A stretch of DNA of 64,000 nt from Panagrolaimus kolymaensis. Lineage: Eukaryota; Nematoda; Chromadorea; Rhabditida; Panagrolaimidae. Position 1 is the first letter of the stretch; each line of letters starts with the position of its first letter. Under the pieces are notes generated by a model. It saw only the letters and a program-made list of their open reading frames with translations. It searched no databases and was not told where the DNA came from. The position numbers were made by a program, and so were the translations under genes. Shown here piece by piece: positions 24,796 through 36,795 of this stretch. Location of the stretch: positions 5,456,001 to 5,520,000 of the forward strand of contig JAJQJQ010000004.1 in the NCBI GenBank assembly GCA_028622995.1, given 5' to 3'.

Positions 24796-25203
24796 CAACC
24801 ACAACAACAACCACAAAATTTTTGATTTTTTTGGCTTATTTAAATTTCTGGTTTATCATAATAATTAATTGGACCAATTCTTTTTAATGTTGCAAAAATG
24901 TACATACATAAAGACCTTGCTACACCTTTATTCACCGACAAAAACAATGCGTTGCATGCATAAATCAACTATGGCTTTTTTAGTTTGAAAAAGAATTTGA
25001 TTTTTTCTTTTATTACTTTTAGCAATGTCTTTTTATATATTTAGCAACAACAACATAGCATAAAAAATAAAAGAAGTAATAAAAAGATGCTTTCCTATTT
25101 CGTAAAATTTACATATAATCATAAATGCCATTATCATCGGAAATTTTTTCATTGGTTTTGTTTGATCGTTTGCCAGTGAGCAGAAGGAGGGACTTTTTAA
25201 GAA

Positions 25204-26742
25204 ATGAAAACTTCAAAAAATGATTCAAGTGAAAAACCGCTTCTTTCCTTATCTGTTGATTCGACTCAAAATATAACGGATGTTACTCAAGAAGATTCTG
25301 AAGATGTAAAGGAAGGAGGCGATTCGAAAAAAATTCCAGCTGATAAATTTAATGGTGTTTTGTTGATTATGATATTGCAAGGTTTTGGTGCTCTAATGGC
25401 TTGGAATGTTTTTATTACTATTGCTCCTACGGTAAGGTATTATTTTTAATTAAATGTTGTTATTTAAATTTTACAGTACTTTCGTGAATATAAACTCAAA
25501 GAAGCAAATGAAACTTCATCATCAACCAATCAACCTGCTGCTTATGTTCGAAATTTCATGAATTATGTTTGCATTTGCAGTGAACTTCCCAATCTTACGG
25601 TAAACGCAATCGCGCTTTTCATTGATAAAGGAAATCTTTTTATTCGAATTATTATTTCACTTGGTATTTGCATTTCTGGTTGTCTTTTCACCATCATTTT
25701 TATATTCATCGATGTTTCAAGCTGTAAGGGTTTTTTACTAACTTAAATTAATCAATCACAACAAAACCATTTTTTAGGGCCACTTGGATTTTTTATTCTT
25801 ACTATGGTTACAGTAATTATTTTGGATTCTGGTAGTGGAGTTTATCAAAACAGCATATATGGGATAGTTGGTTCGTTTCCATCAAAATATATCAATGCTG
25901 TTTGTCTTGGAAATTATATTTGTGGATTGATTGTAACATTGATTTTGATTGCAACGATTGAAAGTTTGTTTTTTTATTTTGTTTCTATTCAAACTAAAGA
26001 AATTTTTTAAAATCTTTTAGTTTTTGATGATCCAAGGCATATCGCGATTGTTTACTTTTCATTTGCCATTCTTGTTCTTATTATTTGCACAATCTTCATG
26101 TTTTATGTTCGCCGAAATGCTTTTTACATTTATTATGATTTGGTTCAACGTCGAGCATCAAAAGAACGTCGTGTTTATTCTCGTAATGATTACTTCGTCA
26201 CTTTCAAAAAACATTGGCTTTCATTTTTCAATATTTGGGCTGTATGCTTTGTAACTTTCTTCCTTTTTCCATCAGTGCTTATTGATATTCAACTTTATCC
26301 TCCTTCTCGTCATGAAACTTGGGATTTTCCAGTTCATAAAAAACTTTATGGAGTCATTTTTGTTTTTCTAAACTTGAATCTCTTCTCTGTTGTTGGATGT
26401 AAACTAGCTGATTTCTTCAAATGGCCTTCAAAGAAATATGTTGTTATTCCAATTGTACTTCGCATCATTTTCATTCCAATTTTCTACATGTCAAATTATC
26501 GTCCTGGTGGAGATCGTAATGCTGAAGTTACAATTGAGAATGAATATGTTGTTTTTGTTTTCATCGCTTTAATGTCTATTTCACATGGTTATTATTCTGC
26601 GCTTTCAATGATGTATGCTCCATCAGGTGTTGAACTTTCAAAATCTCGAATCATTGGAAAGATGTCTGCATTCTTTCTTGTTTTTGGTATTTCATGTGGA
26701 ATCGCTAGCTCATTTCTTGCCGAATATCCTGTTCTTTGGTGA
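25204..26742 (+). CDS. equilibrative nucleoside transporter (SLC29/ENT family)
   Basis: Four exons: 25204-25431, 25477-25723, 25778-25963 and 26021-26742, giving 461 codons (460 aa), normal for the family. ENT proteins carry nucleosides across membranes down their gradient through about 11 helices. After a charged 45-residue N-terminus, TM1 carries the ENT hallmark GFGALMAWNVFITI (about residues 60-73). Later come GSGVYQNSIYG and the TM4 to TM6 block. The central cytoplasmic loop is rich in Arg/Lys (VQRRASKERR), and the C-terminal half has ALSMMYAPSGVE. The start ATG at 25204 follows TTTTTAAG, a possible trans-splice acceptor. The protein looks intact. Substrate (adenosine, uridine) cannot be told from the sequence. 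Confidence 0.92.
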
Positions 26743-27234
26743 ATCATAAACACATTTCCTTTTATAACTTTGTTTTGGTCTAATTAATTGTACATATTTC
26801 TCATTTTGTAGTTATGTATTATAAAATAAAGTATGGATAAAAAAATCTAAGCATAAAAGACATAAAACAGGAAACACGTTGGCTAACAGTATTGGTACTT
26901 GACTAATTAGACGAAGATAATGTGAATCACCACGCAATGATGGTAATGCAAAAGTTTCACGAAACGGTTTTATTTTTTAGCACTTGGCCTTCTAGTATTT
27001 ATCGTGCAAAAAAATGGAAGCTTCTTAAAAGTGTCTGGAAGACGAAGAAGAAGAAGAAAAAAGCAGATGTTTAATTATTTTTACAAATTTGGGAAAAGTC
27101 TAAAAGGAGACAAAAGAAGAAAAAGGGAAAAAGCATGAATAATTTAGAAGTATGAGATCGCGTTTTTAGATTTAAAATAGAATGGGTAAGACAAAAGCTC
27201 AAATTTGGACATATTTGGCAGTTTAAAGCTTTAA
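26743..27234. other. intergenic, no gene seen
   Basis: About 490 bp between two plus-strand genes. It contains the 3' UTR of the transporter (AATAAAG near 26825) and the promoter of the LDL-receptor-class-A gene. Purine-rich (GAAGAAGAAG) around 27040. Nothing else recognised. Confidence 0.4.
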
Positions 27235-28265
27235 ATGGATTTAAAATTGGCTGTCGTTTTGTTATTTTTACTGAAATTTTCTAAATTTGTTTTTGGAGCT
27301 CCAGTGGTTTCTGACGCCAATGCTGCTTCTATTCATTCAAACCATTCAACATCGTTTGCTGCTAATATTAACGAAACTATCCCAATTCCAGAAACTCAAT
27401 CAAAAAATGGAACATCTTTGAATTTTGATGAAGAATTCGAATCACTTACAAATGAAACTTCCTTTGACGATGACACCGCCACTCCACTTCCACTTTCTAT
27501 TTCCTTTGCAGATGAAGGAGTTTTACTTCCATCTTCCGATGATATGAACGAAGAAAATGAAACCATTCCAGAATGGTATAATAAAGATCGATATAAACCC
27601 TCAGAAATGCCACCAATAGATAATAAAGTATTTAAAGAATTTTCGAGACTTTCCAAATTAACTCAATATATGCTTTTGGATCCAAGATTTGCCGAAGATG
27701 CAAGTTTTTTAAAATTTCAATAAAAAAATTATTAATATAAAAAAGTTTATTTGCAGTATCAAAGAGGAAATCTTTCATCGTTAACCAAAGTTTTGTATGT
27801 CGTTTATGGAGATGCTGTAAAACACATTTTTTCTTCTCCAGCTTTAACTCAACAAGGACCACCACCAAGAAAAAGCCGAATTCGATATAGAATTAAAAGC
27901 TTGAATGATAAACCTCCAACAAGTTAGTTTTATTTCTTAAATCGTAATTTTATTAATTCGTGTGTTGGAAATTATTTTTTTTTTCAGAATGCAGCGAAAT
28001 GGGTCGAGAAACTATGAGATTATTTTGTCCATTTTCATATGGATATCGTTGGTGGGATTGTTTGATGCCCGATGAAGTTTGTGATGGAATTCCACATTGT
28101 GGACTTGGAGATGATGAAGACCCAAAAATGTGTCTTTATTTTAAAGCCGCGTTATCTCAATTTCAACGAGCACAAAAAACTATTGAAGCTGCACAAAATC
28201 GTCAGCAACGAGAGCAACAAAGAAAAATTAACGTGGAACTTTATAATCCCATCGACGACGATTAA
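27235..28265 (+). CDS. secreted protein with one LDL-receptor class A module
   Basis: Three exons: 27235-27699, 27757-27922 and 27988-28265, giving 303 codons (302 aa). A signal peptide (VVLLFLLKFSKFVFGA) is followed by an acidic Ser/Thr/Asn-rich stretch of about 110 residues with several N-glycosylation sequons. Towards the end is a single Cys-rich module ending DCLMPDEVCDGIPHCGLGDDEDPKMC, with the Asp/Glu calcium-cage pattern (CDG...DDED) of LDL-receptor class A repeats. The C-terminus is Gln/Arg-rich and helical. Intron 1 begins GCAAGT rather than GT. It lies immediately 3' of the peroxidasin 3' end on the opposite strand. Secreted or matrix-associated is a reasonable inference. No family beyond the module was recognised. 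Confidence 0.85.
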
Positions 28266-28346
28266 TTTATTTATTTTAAAAAATTCAAAAAAAAGTAACA
28301 AAAAAGTTTGACACGTAATTAAATAATTTTTTAAGTGGAGTCCATC

Positions 28347-31300
28347 CTAAAATCCTTCTTCTGTTTTAATGCAATTTTTGTCAATCGTGCACCATGTTTT
28401 ACCATCCTAAAAAATTTTATCCGCTTAATTTTTCTATCGTATTCTTTAGATAAGCTTACCCTGCATTCACATTGTTGACATAAACCTTCACTCCAAATTT
28501 CTCCATCATCTCTAATTTTTCCATTTTCGCTTAAACAATTTTTATTTGGCTTTTCAAGATTTTTATAAATGTTATGTGATCGGCGCTTTCTAAAAATAAA
28601 AAAGCTTAGAATTAAATATGATCAGCCAGAGTGAAAGGAAAATCTCACCGAAGATTATTTTCATTAATTCCACCAAGAGCTGAACCTGAACAAGTTTGAT
28701 CACAACATGACATCCACATTTTTAATGAAACATCTGGGATTAGATCACAACTTTTATACATGCTTGACTTATCTCCTAGGTACATGAAGACATTATCCTA
28801 AAAATATGGTTTATTATCATGAAGACTCATTTTTGCTTTAACTCAAGATTAGACATTTCATAATCAAAATTTTTAGAGATCTAATTTTTTAAATTTTTTT
28901 CCAAAATCCCAAAAAACTCTTACTTGAACTTTATCAATATTATCTCCATTATTACACAATACTTTAGCCAAGGATGTTTTTTTCAATTGTTGTAATTGTA
29001 AAGGAGTAAAAATTCCATCATTTTCATACCAAAATCTATCACCATCTCGAAGGCGTTTAAATTGTTCACCAATGATGCATGAGAATGTTGGACCCATTAA
29101 TGCATCGGGTAAACGCTTTTCAAGAACTCCACCAACCCAAAGATCCAAATTTCCTGGATGTCCATAAATTTGCTGGAGTTTAGATAAAATTGTTTTATCT
29201 TCGAGATCCAAACGCAATTCTTCCCAATTTTGTGGGACTGAGAGATTACAAAATTGTCGATATTCAAGATATCCTGGAAGTCCATGATCTCGACCGCGTT
29301 GAATATTCAAAGCTGCTAAATCCAATGCAACATCAGAAGCACGATGGAAAAGTTTTTCAGTTAGTTCATTATTGAGAAGTTGATTGGAGAGAGGCTTTTT
29401 GAGAGGGGAAGCAAAGAGGCCACGAAGAAGTGGATCGATGCCGCCTTCAGAAAGTAAACGTTCGGGAGCAAAGAAAGCTTCGTGAAGGAGAATTGGGCCA
29501 GCGGGAATTGTCTTGAAATCATTACCAAGTCTAAAAAATGCGGATAATAATATTTTTTTTGCATCGAATTCGAAAAAATGGCCCAAAAAAAGTAAATATT
29601 TTTTGTTTAAATTTTGCATCTTTTAATTACCAAAAAATTTTTTACCTTTCAAGTCTTGGATTAATTAAAGTATGACCAAATCTAAATGCAGCTGTAGCAA
29701 ATTCATTTGACATTGATGGATTTATATTTGGATTATAACCTTTATATTCACCAATCCATTTATCAAATCCATCTTTTCCTAGAACTAATGGAAGCCAATG
29801 TTTATATGAAATATGTTGCATCATAGCTCCAAGAATTTTTCTGGTTTCTTGGAAAATTCTTTCACCATCCCAATCTGCATTCATTTCAAGTAATTTTCCT
29901 GCAATTCTATTATGTTCTCGGAACCATAAAGTATGCATTGCAGTGAGTCCAAGTTGTTCATTAGCTCGAAAATCTCCACTTAAAAAGCAGCGGATTGGAT
30001 TATCTACGCTTCGATTTCGTCGACAATCCATAAGGGAATCTTTTTCAAATGGCATATAAGGTTTTTGGGTTGCTGAGACTATATCAAATCGAAGCAAGCC
30101 ATGATCACTGAAGAGATCACGAAGATCGAGAGCATCAACTTCGCTTGAACCATAAATCATGGAAGCATCGATGAAACTCGTAATCTAAAAAATTTGTGGG
30201 ATAAAATAAATTTTTCTAATTTTAGGTTTAATCTTACCAAATTGACTTGTTCTCGATATGTGACTTGATTGAAAATCAATGAAGTTTCGCCTGAACCACA
30301 AACGGCAGCGGATCTTTCAAATTCAATGCAAGGATATTTCATATTTCGACTAAAAAACAAAGTTTCTATTAATATTTTCATTTTCCTTGAAATATAAAAC
30401 CTACTGAGTTCTTCGTTTAGGATCATTTAAAGGTAATGGAATATTAAAGCAAGGGTCAACATTTTCACATGTTTTATTACAAATTGCTCCACCCATATAT
30501 GTTTGTCTTGCTAAAGCTGTAGCAAAAAAAGTTACATCATGATCAAGGAATTGTCCCCATTGCATTAACATGGAACTAAACATATGATGTGGAGTAATAT
30601 CTCGAGTGCCTATGAGTTCAAGAGACACTGTTCGGGGATTGGGTTTACGATAGCCATAATAAAGTCGATCATTATTCCATCCCACGGGTTGATTGAAACC
30701 ATTTTCATAAATAGGTGGAAGGAGGCGATAGAATGGAATTTGAGACACACCCCAAGTTGGATGATCGAAATTATTGCATTGCCCTGTGTAACTTCGATAT
30801 TTAGAATGGAAACACATATTCGTGCAAGCATCTTTAAATTGTCCATTCATACAACCCGAAAGTTCCATAATTGTTTGAATGTGCGAAACAGAAAGAACAG
30901 ATTCGAATGACATATTTGTTAATAATTGATTTGGATTAAAATTAAGTCCATGTTCAACATGTTTTTCAACAAGTCGAAGACTTTCTTCATAAATTTCTCG
31001 AGCTCGTGAAAGTTCGGTTGGACGTTTTAAGGCAAATTTAAAATGTCTAAGTAATTCCCCGGGTGATGAAACACCTTTCTTTAAATCCGTTTGAGTATTG
31101 GCAATTGCTTGATCAACATTTCTTGAAGCTTCTTGAACAATATTTTTAAGAACTTGAGAATTCAAAGAAGTATCGAGTAAATCAAGTTGACTGGATTTAA
31201 CAGTTAATTGAGCTTCGGCAGTCATAGAACCAACTGAATTTCCTGCCATACACGAATATAAACCATGATCTTGTCGACCAATAGCCGAAATAGTTAATTC

Positions 31301-33306
31301 TGTTTCATCATCCGAAACTGAAAAGTGCCCTCTCAAAATTGGAATTTCACTTCCATTAAAAAACCATGTTATTGAAGGTTTAGGTTCTCCACGAGCTGAA
31401 CAACGAAAAACCACTCTTTCACCGGGTCTCGCTTGAATTGCTTTAGGTCCATCAATAATCACGGGTGGAGAACTATGAATAACTTTAATATTTGCAGATG
31501 ATTCAATTCGACCAAATTGATTATATGCTTCACATTTATATGTTCCAACATCTCGATCCAAAAATGGATAAATTGTTAATTGAGTATTATCATTTTTCAT
31601 TTCATGCTTTCTCGATAGTTCAATATATTTCCCATTAAATTGCCAACGAATTTGTGGACGAGGATTACCAATTACTTCACAATTTAATTTTACTGCTGAA
31701 CCTTCTCGATAACTTCGATCTCGAGGAGTATAAGTAAATTGAGGCTTTCGATCATCCAAGGGTGCAGAAGCTGACGAAGCTGAGTATGATGAATGATGTT
31801 GTGGCTGATTTTGATTTTGAGAAGTGTGTTGTTGCTGTTGATGATGAGAAGCAGGAGGTGGCGGCGGCGGTGGATTATTATTATTATTAGCTCGTTGATG
31901 ATGTTGTTGAGAATTTAATTGTCTTGAATGTCTCAAAGGTGAAACAACATGGTTTATAGCGCATTTAAAATTGATAGGATTATATCGGCGTTGAATGGCC
32001 AAAGTTCCATTATCAATTATTTCATAATCTTCTACGATGGAATAATCAAGAAGAGTTCCCCTTAAAAAAAGTAAAATTATGGGAAATATTACTTTTTTGT
32101 TATTCGAAAGAAAATAGTTTAACTTTAAAAAACCGGTTGAAAAAACATGCAATTGCGAAAAATAAAATAAAAATGCAATTAGAAAAAATGGCGTGAAAAT
32201 AGGTTTAAAATCAAATGCAAACAATAAAGAAAGAATCAAAAAGGTGCAAAGATTGAAATTTTTATATTAAAAATTTTTAGAAACTATAGCTATATATTGT
32301 CAAAAAAAGTCAGAAGTAAAAGACATGGGTTAAAAACAAAAACTTACTCATAAATCCAATCAATACTTTCAGCATTTTCAAAGCTATTACAATTCAATAA
32401 ATAACCACCTTCAGTTTCAACAAAAGTAGCCGAAAAGCATTTAAGTTCGTCAAGTTCGAGGTCGACTAATCTTTTGTCGCGTAAATTTAATGGATGCATA
32501 CATTTTGCATGATGATCCTTTTCCAAATCAGGCTTTTCTTTTAATAATTTTACAATTCCATTGAGTCTAAATTTTTTTCCTTATTTTAAATTACTTTCTG
32601 GAAATTCATTACTCACCGACAATCACAATTCCATGGATTATGAGCTAAATTTAAAATTTTTAAATTTTTATTTTGATCAAATACTCCATTTGGAAGGGTT
32701 TGCAAGCTATTGTGGATTAAATTGATGGATTCTAAATCCATTAATGTATCAAAGGCATGTGGATTGATATTTGAGATTCGATTTGCATGGGCATCAAAAA
32801 GGCGGAGAGGCGAAGTTGGTCGAGAAGCCAAAGGTGGAATGGAGCGAAGATCATTTCGACCAATATAAAATCTCCTTAAAGCTGGAAGAAGATCTAACGT
32901 GTTCTAAAATATAAAATAACTAATATTTTTGGAATAAATTCTGTTACGAAAATTATTTTCTTTGCAAGTATCACATTTTTTAAACTCTCATCAACATAAG
33001 TTTTTGTCACGAACTTACTTCTTCAATTTGTCGAATTTTGTTTGCTCCCAAAATAATTGTATGTAAAAATGGAATTTTTTTCAATGGTTCAATAGGAACT
33101 CGATGAAGACTATTATGTCGAAGGTCAAATAATTGTACATTTGTTGTCAAACCTTCAGTTGGAAATTGAGTTAACCCTTTAGAACTGCAATCAATTCTTG
33201 CATTATTAGCAGCGCCACATTCACATTTTTCAGGGCATTCAGGGCCAGCATATATTTTTGGAATGAAAAGTAAAAGCAGCAGAAGTATCATACTCACTTC
33301 TGCCAT
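28347..33306 (-). CDS. pxn: peroxidasin (extracellular matrix heme peroxidase)
   Basis: Ten exons (minus): 33019-33306, 32617-32903, 32348-32566, 30405-32060, 30238-30349, 29646-30184, 28924-29530, 28649-28797, 28460-28589 and 28347-28406, giving 1349 codons (1348 aa). Peroxidasin forms sulfilimine crosslinks in collagen IV of basement membranes. Domains in order: signal peptide (ILLLLLLFIPKIYAG); Cys-flanked LRR block with LRRCT (WNCDCR); a His/Gln/Pro/Asn-rich linker; two Ig domains (YKCEAYN and YSCMAGN); a linker; an animal heme peroxidase domain with distal His in QFLDHDVT and proximal His in AAFRFGHTLINPR; and a C-terminal von Willebrand C module (CLSENGKIRDDGEIW...CQQCECR...CTIDKNC). 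Both hemes' His and the NPR motif are intact, so it should be active. Vertebrate peroxidasins carry four Ig domains; only two are seen here. Confidence 0.95.
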
Positions 33307-34660
33307 ATTCTTTTCCAAAAAAAGAATCTGGTTTAAATACTTTTTTACCTAAAAAAGGGATTTGTTAATTCGATGGGAAAATATGGTATAAATAGAAAAC
33401 GCATAAAGGCCAGCTTACGACATAAAAAAAATAGGCCAAAGAACGTCAAAAAAAAAATAATGCAAAAAAAGCAACAAGAAAATCCAAAAGAAAAAAAAGA
33501 TATGTCAGATTTATAAAATTTAGTCTTTAATCAAGTTTAAAGTTGTTGTTCGTTATTTACAATGGCTTTTAAAAATCATGGCACGCCATAAAAAAATTCC
33601 CAGAGGATTTTTTTCAGAACAGCATTAAAAAGTTAAAAAATACATGCACGAACAAAAACTTTTTTTTAAATGTCCATTCATTCTTTTTTTTTTGCTAGCC
33701 ACACAATCTCTCTCCCATTTCTTTTGATGTGGGTTTTGTTTTAACTTCTTTTTTTAAAGAAATTGAAGAAGAAAAAAACTAGACAATTTCAAGACATGCG
33801 GAAATCAGATGAACGCAATCACCTCAACTCTCACTAAACACCAACAACAGCAACAGAAGGAGCGGTAGCAGTCGATAATCAGTTCATTCACATACATACT
33901 ACCGTTATTTGCCAAAAGAAAGGGAAGAAACAAAACAATGAAAAAAAAATGGAAAAAACTCCCAATTTTAATTTTTCTGCTGCTGGCGATTGTGGTGGTT
34001 TTTTCTTTTACGATTATTTTTTGGAGTTTTGCTGTTATGGCTGATTAAAAAAAGTTTTTAAACGCAGTTGGATGTTTGGAGTTTTTGGTCCAAAAAAAAG
34101 AAAAAACAAAGATAGCTTTTTCTTTGTCATTTTAACACAATCAAGAAAAATGAAAGGTGTTAGTTGTCGAATGGGAGAAAAAAGCAATAGAAGAATAATC
34201 AGTTCCGCGCAACAACTCCAAATTCAACCTTTTCTCTCTTCCATCATCAGAAGAAGAAGAAAGGAGAAAAATAAAATGTTAGAAGAAAAAGGGCAACTTC
34301 CCATTCTTTATATATTTCTCCACCCATTTTCTTTTTTTAACCAAAAAAAAAACACTCTCCATTTCGCGTTTTCTGACTCACTGATTGCTTTCTGCTGCCG
34401 TTGACCAGCATCATTCATATTCATCGGTATTCAACGACAAAATGCAAAGCAAACATAGACTTTTTCTTTAAAAAAGGTAAATTTCGGCACATTTGTTTTT
34501 TCCTTCTTCTTCTTGTCGTCTACTTAGAGTTTAAGCCTAATCTCTCCTTTTTCGAAAGGTTAAATAAACAACAACGCTAATTACACCTTCATCTTTATTT
34601 AAAAAAACACCAAGTACAAAAAATAAACGATTTCAATAAAGAATTTAAAATAAAATAAAT
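33307..34660. other. intergenic, promoter of peroxidasin
   Basis: About 1.35 kb between the peroxidasin start and the 3' end of NAA10. AT-rich with poly-T/poly-A tracts and a CCAACAACAGCAACAG stretch near 33840. A 110-codon open frame at 34072-34404 is low in coding character (Lys/Phe/Ser) and is rejected. No RNA gene was recognised. Confidence 0.4.
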
Positions 34661-35313
34661 TTATTGTTTATTTCTTCCTTTATCTTTTTCAGCAAAAAAT
34701 GTATTACGATCAGCCGGTTCAATCTCATTTTCACGTGAAAATGACACTAAGCATCTTTTCATAGCATATGCATCTTCACCATCAGCATAATATTTAGCTT
34801 CAGTTTCAAAGATTTCAAATTTGAGTGTATGCTTATATAAACTAAATGCAGCACGATTTGATACACGAACATGAAGAGAAACATAACGAGCATTATAATT
34901 TTCAATCATAGCACGAGCAGTATGATCCATTAATTTTTGTGCAAGACCAAGACGACGATATGTTCGTTTAACAGCAAGTGAAGTGATATGTCCATGTGGT
35001 TCATCATCTGATTCTTCTTCCATCTTTGCTAAAACATATCCAACGACGGTTCCCTAAAAATGAAGTAAAGATGAGAATGAAAGTTTAAATGAATGAGGAA
35101 GGACATGACAGCTTAATGTCACAATTGCTTCACCAAGAGTTCCAAGAATATATAAAAATTCCATACCTTATTATCTTCAGCAACATAACTTAATAATGGC
35201 CACGATAAAGCATGATACATATAATATTTTAGTTGATAATTTTCAGGAAGGCATAATAAATTACATGCTTGAATCTTTTGCAAATCAGCAACATTCGCAA
35301 CTCGGATATTCAT
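34661..35313 (-). CDS. naa10: N-alpha-acetyltransferase 10 (NatA catalytic subunit)
   Basis: Two exons, 35167-35313 and 34661-35053, giving 180 codons (179 aa). NAA10 (ARD1; DAF-31 in C. elegans) is the catalytic subunit of NatA and acetylates nascent Ser/Ala/Thr/Gly N-termini with NAA15. The GNAT fold is complete: [15 protein letters not shown], the invariant [31 protein letters not shown] and the acetyl-CoA motif RRLGLA (82-87), then [11 protein letters not shown]. The C-terminal tail is short and charged. The start is supported by an acceptor, ATTTTCAG, ending four bases before ATG on the minus strand (spliced-leader style). Highly conserved, so the assignment is firm. Confidence 0.97.
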
Positions 35314-35949
35314 TGAGCCTGAAAATTTTTATATGATTATATGTACTTTTAACTCGGCATTCAACACGTAAACACGTAATAATTGTTTACAAAAAAGGAT
35401 TAATAAAATCAGAAACAAGGGCACGCAAAAGTAAGAAAGTTTTAGAGTTCATCAAAAATGGAAGAAAAAATGTTTTAGAAAAAAGGCAGACAGAAAAAAG
35501 CGCGTCAAGAAAATTTTCATGTTAGACTTGCTTTGTTTTTCATAATGGAGATGCTATGCTCAATTCAAAGCAAGCATTCATCAAAGAACTAACTTATCGA
35601 CCATTATTTTAATTACATACACATTTAGAAATTACAGAATGTTACAAAACTTATTGTTAATAAAATTATGAAAAATAAGGTTCAAAAAGTGTAGGTAAAT
35701 AATATTGACAGCTTGAATTTGGCTTTACGATAGTTTAAAGAAGTTGGATTATCCGTGGAATAAGTTGGATTGGCTTCTGTGGCTTTAGTTGAAGCTATGG
35801 TTTCAGAGAATTAGTAGATTCTTGAAAATTTTAAGGATCTCTATTAACTGGATATGTGCTTGATTGACTATCGGATTTGTCTCAAACTGTGATTGGTTGA
35901 TGAGAATATGTAACTACAGTATCTCATCCAGCAGCTTCATAATTTCATA
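35314..35949. other. intergenic
   Basis: About 640 bp between the NAA10 start and the thiolase relic. It contains the NAA10 promoter. Minus-strand frames near 35700-35850 are broken by several stops, with a faint Thr/Pro/Asn-rich character. Nothing firm can be called. Confidence 0.35.
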
Positions 35950-36545
35950 AGATTTTCAAAAATAAACAGGTATAAAAACTTTTTCAAACCGTCTTTGAAT
36001 AGCTAAAGCAATAGCACCGTTAGAGCATCACTAACATGTTTGCTAAATAACACAACTTCACGGGGATTATTCATTTCATAAGCTAAATGTTCAACGATTC
36101 GTGTACCTGATAATGCAAATGGATTTCCAGTAGCAATATCTCCACCAACAAAGAAAAAATATCACTTTCAATTTTTAGTTAATATTGAACGGCAAGGCAT
36201 TGAGCCGCAAAAGCTTCATTAATTTCAACTAAATCAACTTTTTCTAATGGAATACCTGATTTTTTGCAAACATTTTGGATAGCTTCAACTGGTACCTATT
36301 CCCATAATAAATACCTCACAACAAAAAACTGAATGCCAAGCAATTAGTCGTCGAACAATGGGTTAAATGTGTAAACTTGGAACAGCTGATTCACTTGCAA
36401 CTACAACTGCAGCAGCTTCATCACAAATACCAGAAGCATTTCCAGCAGTAACAAGGTCATTGAAACCCTGGTCCACATAATCGATTAATGGTAGCTGCTG
36501 GAACTTCAATTGGAAGTCCAATTTTTAATCCAGTAATCCAAAATA
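35950..36545 (-). pseudogene. decayed mitochondrial 3-ketoacyl-CoA thiolase (ACAA2-like)
   Basis: Minus-strand pieces read in thiolase order: GLKIGLPIEVPAATINRLCG (36530-36470, the active-site Cys block), then directly VTAGNASGICDEAAAVVVAS, then MGIG, then EKVDLVEINEAFAAQ, and then GGDIATGNPFALSGTRIVEH. About 200 residues between the Cys block and VTAGNASG are missing. A TGA falls just after the Cys block, and later pieces lie in other frames. In the last block the catalytic His of GHP is Asn (GNP). It is therefore a relic of a mitochondrial beta-oxidation thiolase. It has no complete exon-intron structure; whether it arose by retroposition cannot be told. Confidence 0.8.
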
Positions 36546-36709
36546 CTCTTTTTGATTTTTTCTTTGCATAATAAAAATTTTTAAAAAACGTTCTTCCAAA
36601 ATTTTGTTATTTTGATCCGCAGAAAAAAAATTGCATAGAAAACATATCAAGTTTTCCTTTCTCATGCAAATTTGGAATCATTTGCGTCTAAATGATGGCA
36701 AAGAAACAG
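36546..36709. other. short spacer
   Basis: AT-rich spacer between the thiolase relic and the TATA box of the Gly/Gln-rich gene. Nothing else was seen. Confidence 0.4.
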
Positions 36710-36745
36710 TATAAAAGCTGACCGATTCAATGGAAAAGCTTCAGT
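36710..36745 (+). promoter_or_regulatory. TATA box and initiator of the Gly/Gln-rich gene
   Basis: TATAAAAG at 36710-36717 is followed about 33 bases later by a TCAGTC initiator-like motif at 36741, about 50 bp before the ATG at 36796. This is the canonical TATA-to-start spacing and is the clearest core promoter in the window. Strong or inducible expression is the usual association, by inference. Confidence 0.7.
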
Positions 36746-36795
36746 CGAGTTTATTTTTAACTCTTTCGTGACGTCGCTGCATCATCGCATCCAAC

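Larger units (their letters stand above)
20168..25203. other. 5-kb gene-poor region upstream of the innexin
   Basis: About 5 kb with no frame showing sustained coding character on either strand; the short frames present are low-complexity Lys/Phe/Asn-rich. It lies between divergent genes (innexin minus, nucleoside transporter plus), so it probably holds regulatory DNA for both. Inside it are a (GACTT)4 repeat at 22991-23010 and a tRNA-like A/B-box pair at 24730-24783. Confidence 0.4.

Noticed and set aside
34072..34404. Open frame of 110 codons between peroxidasin and NAA10
   Set aside because: Composition follows the surrounding T/A tracts, no splice signals, no family; judged random.
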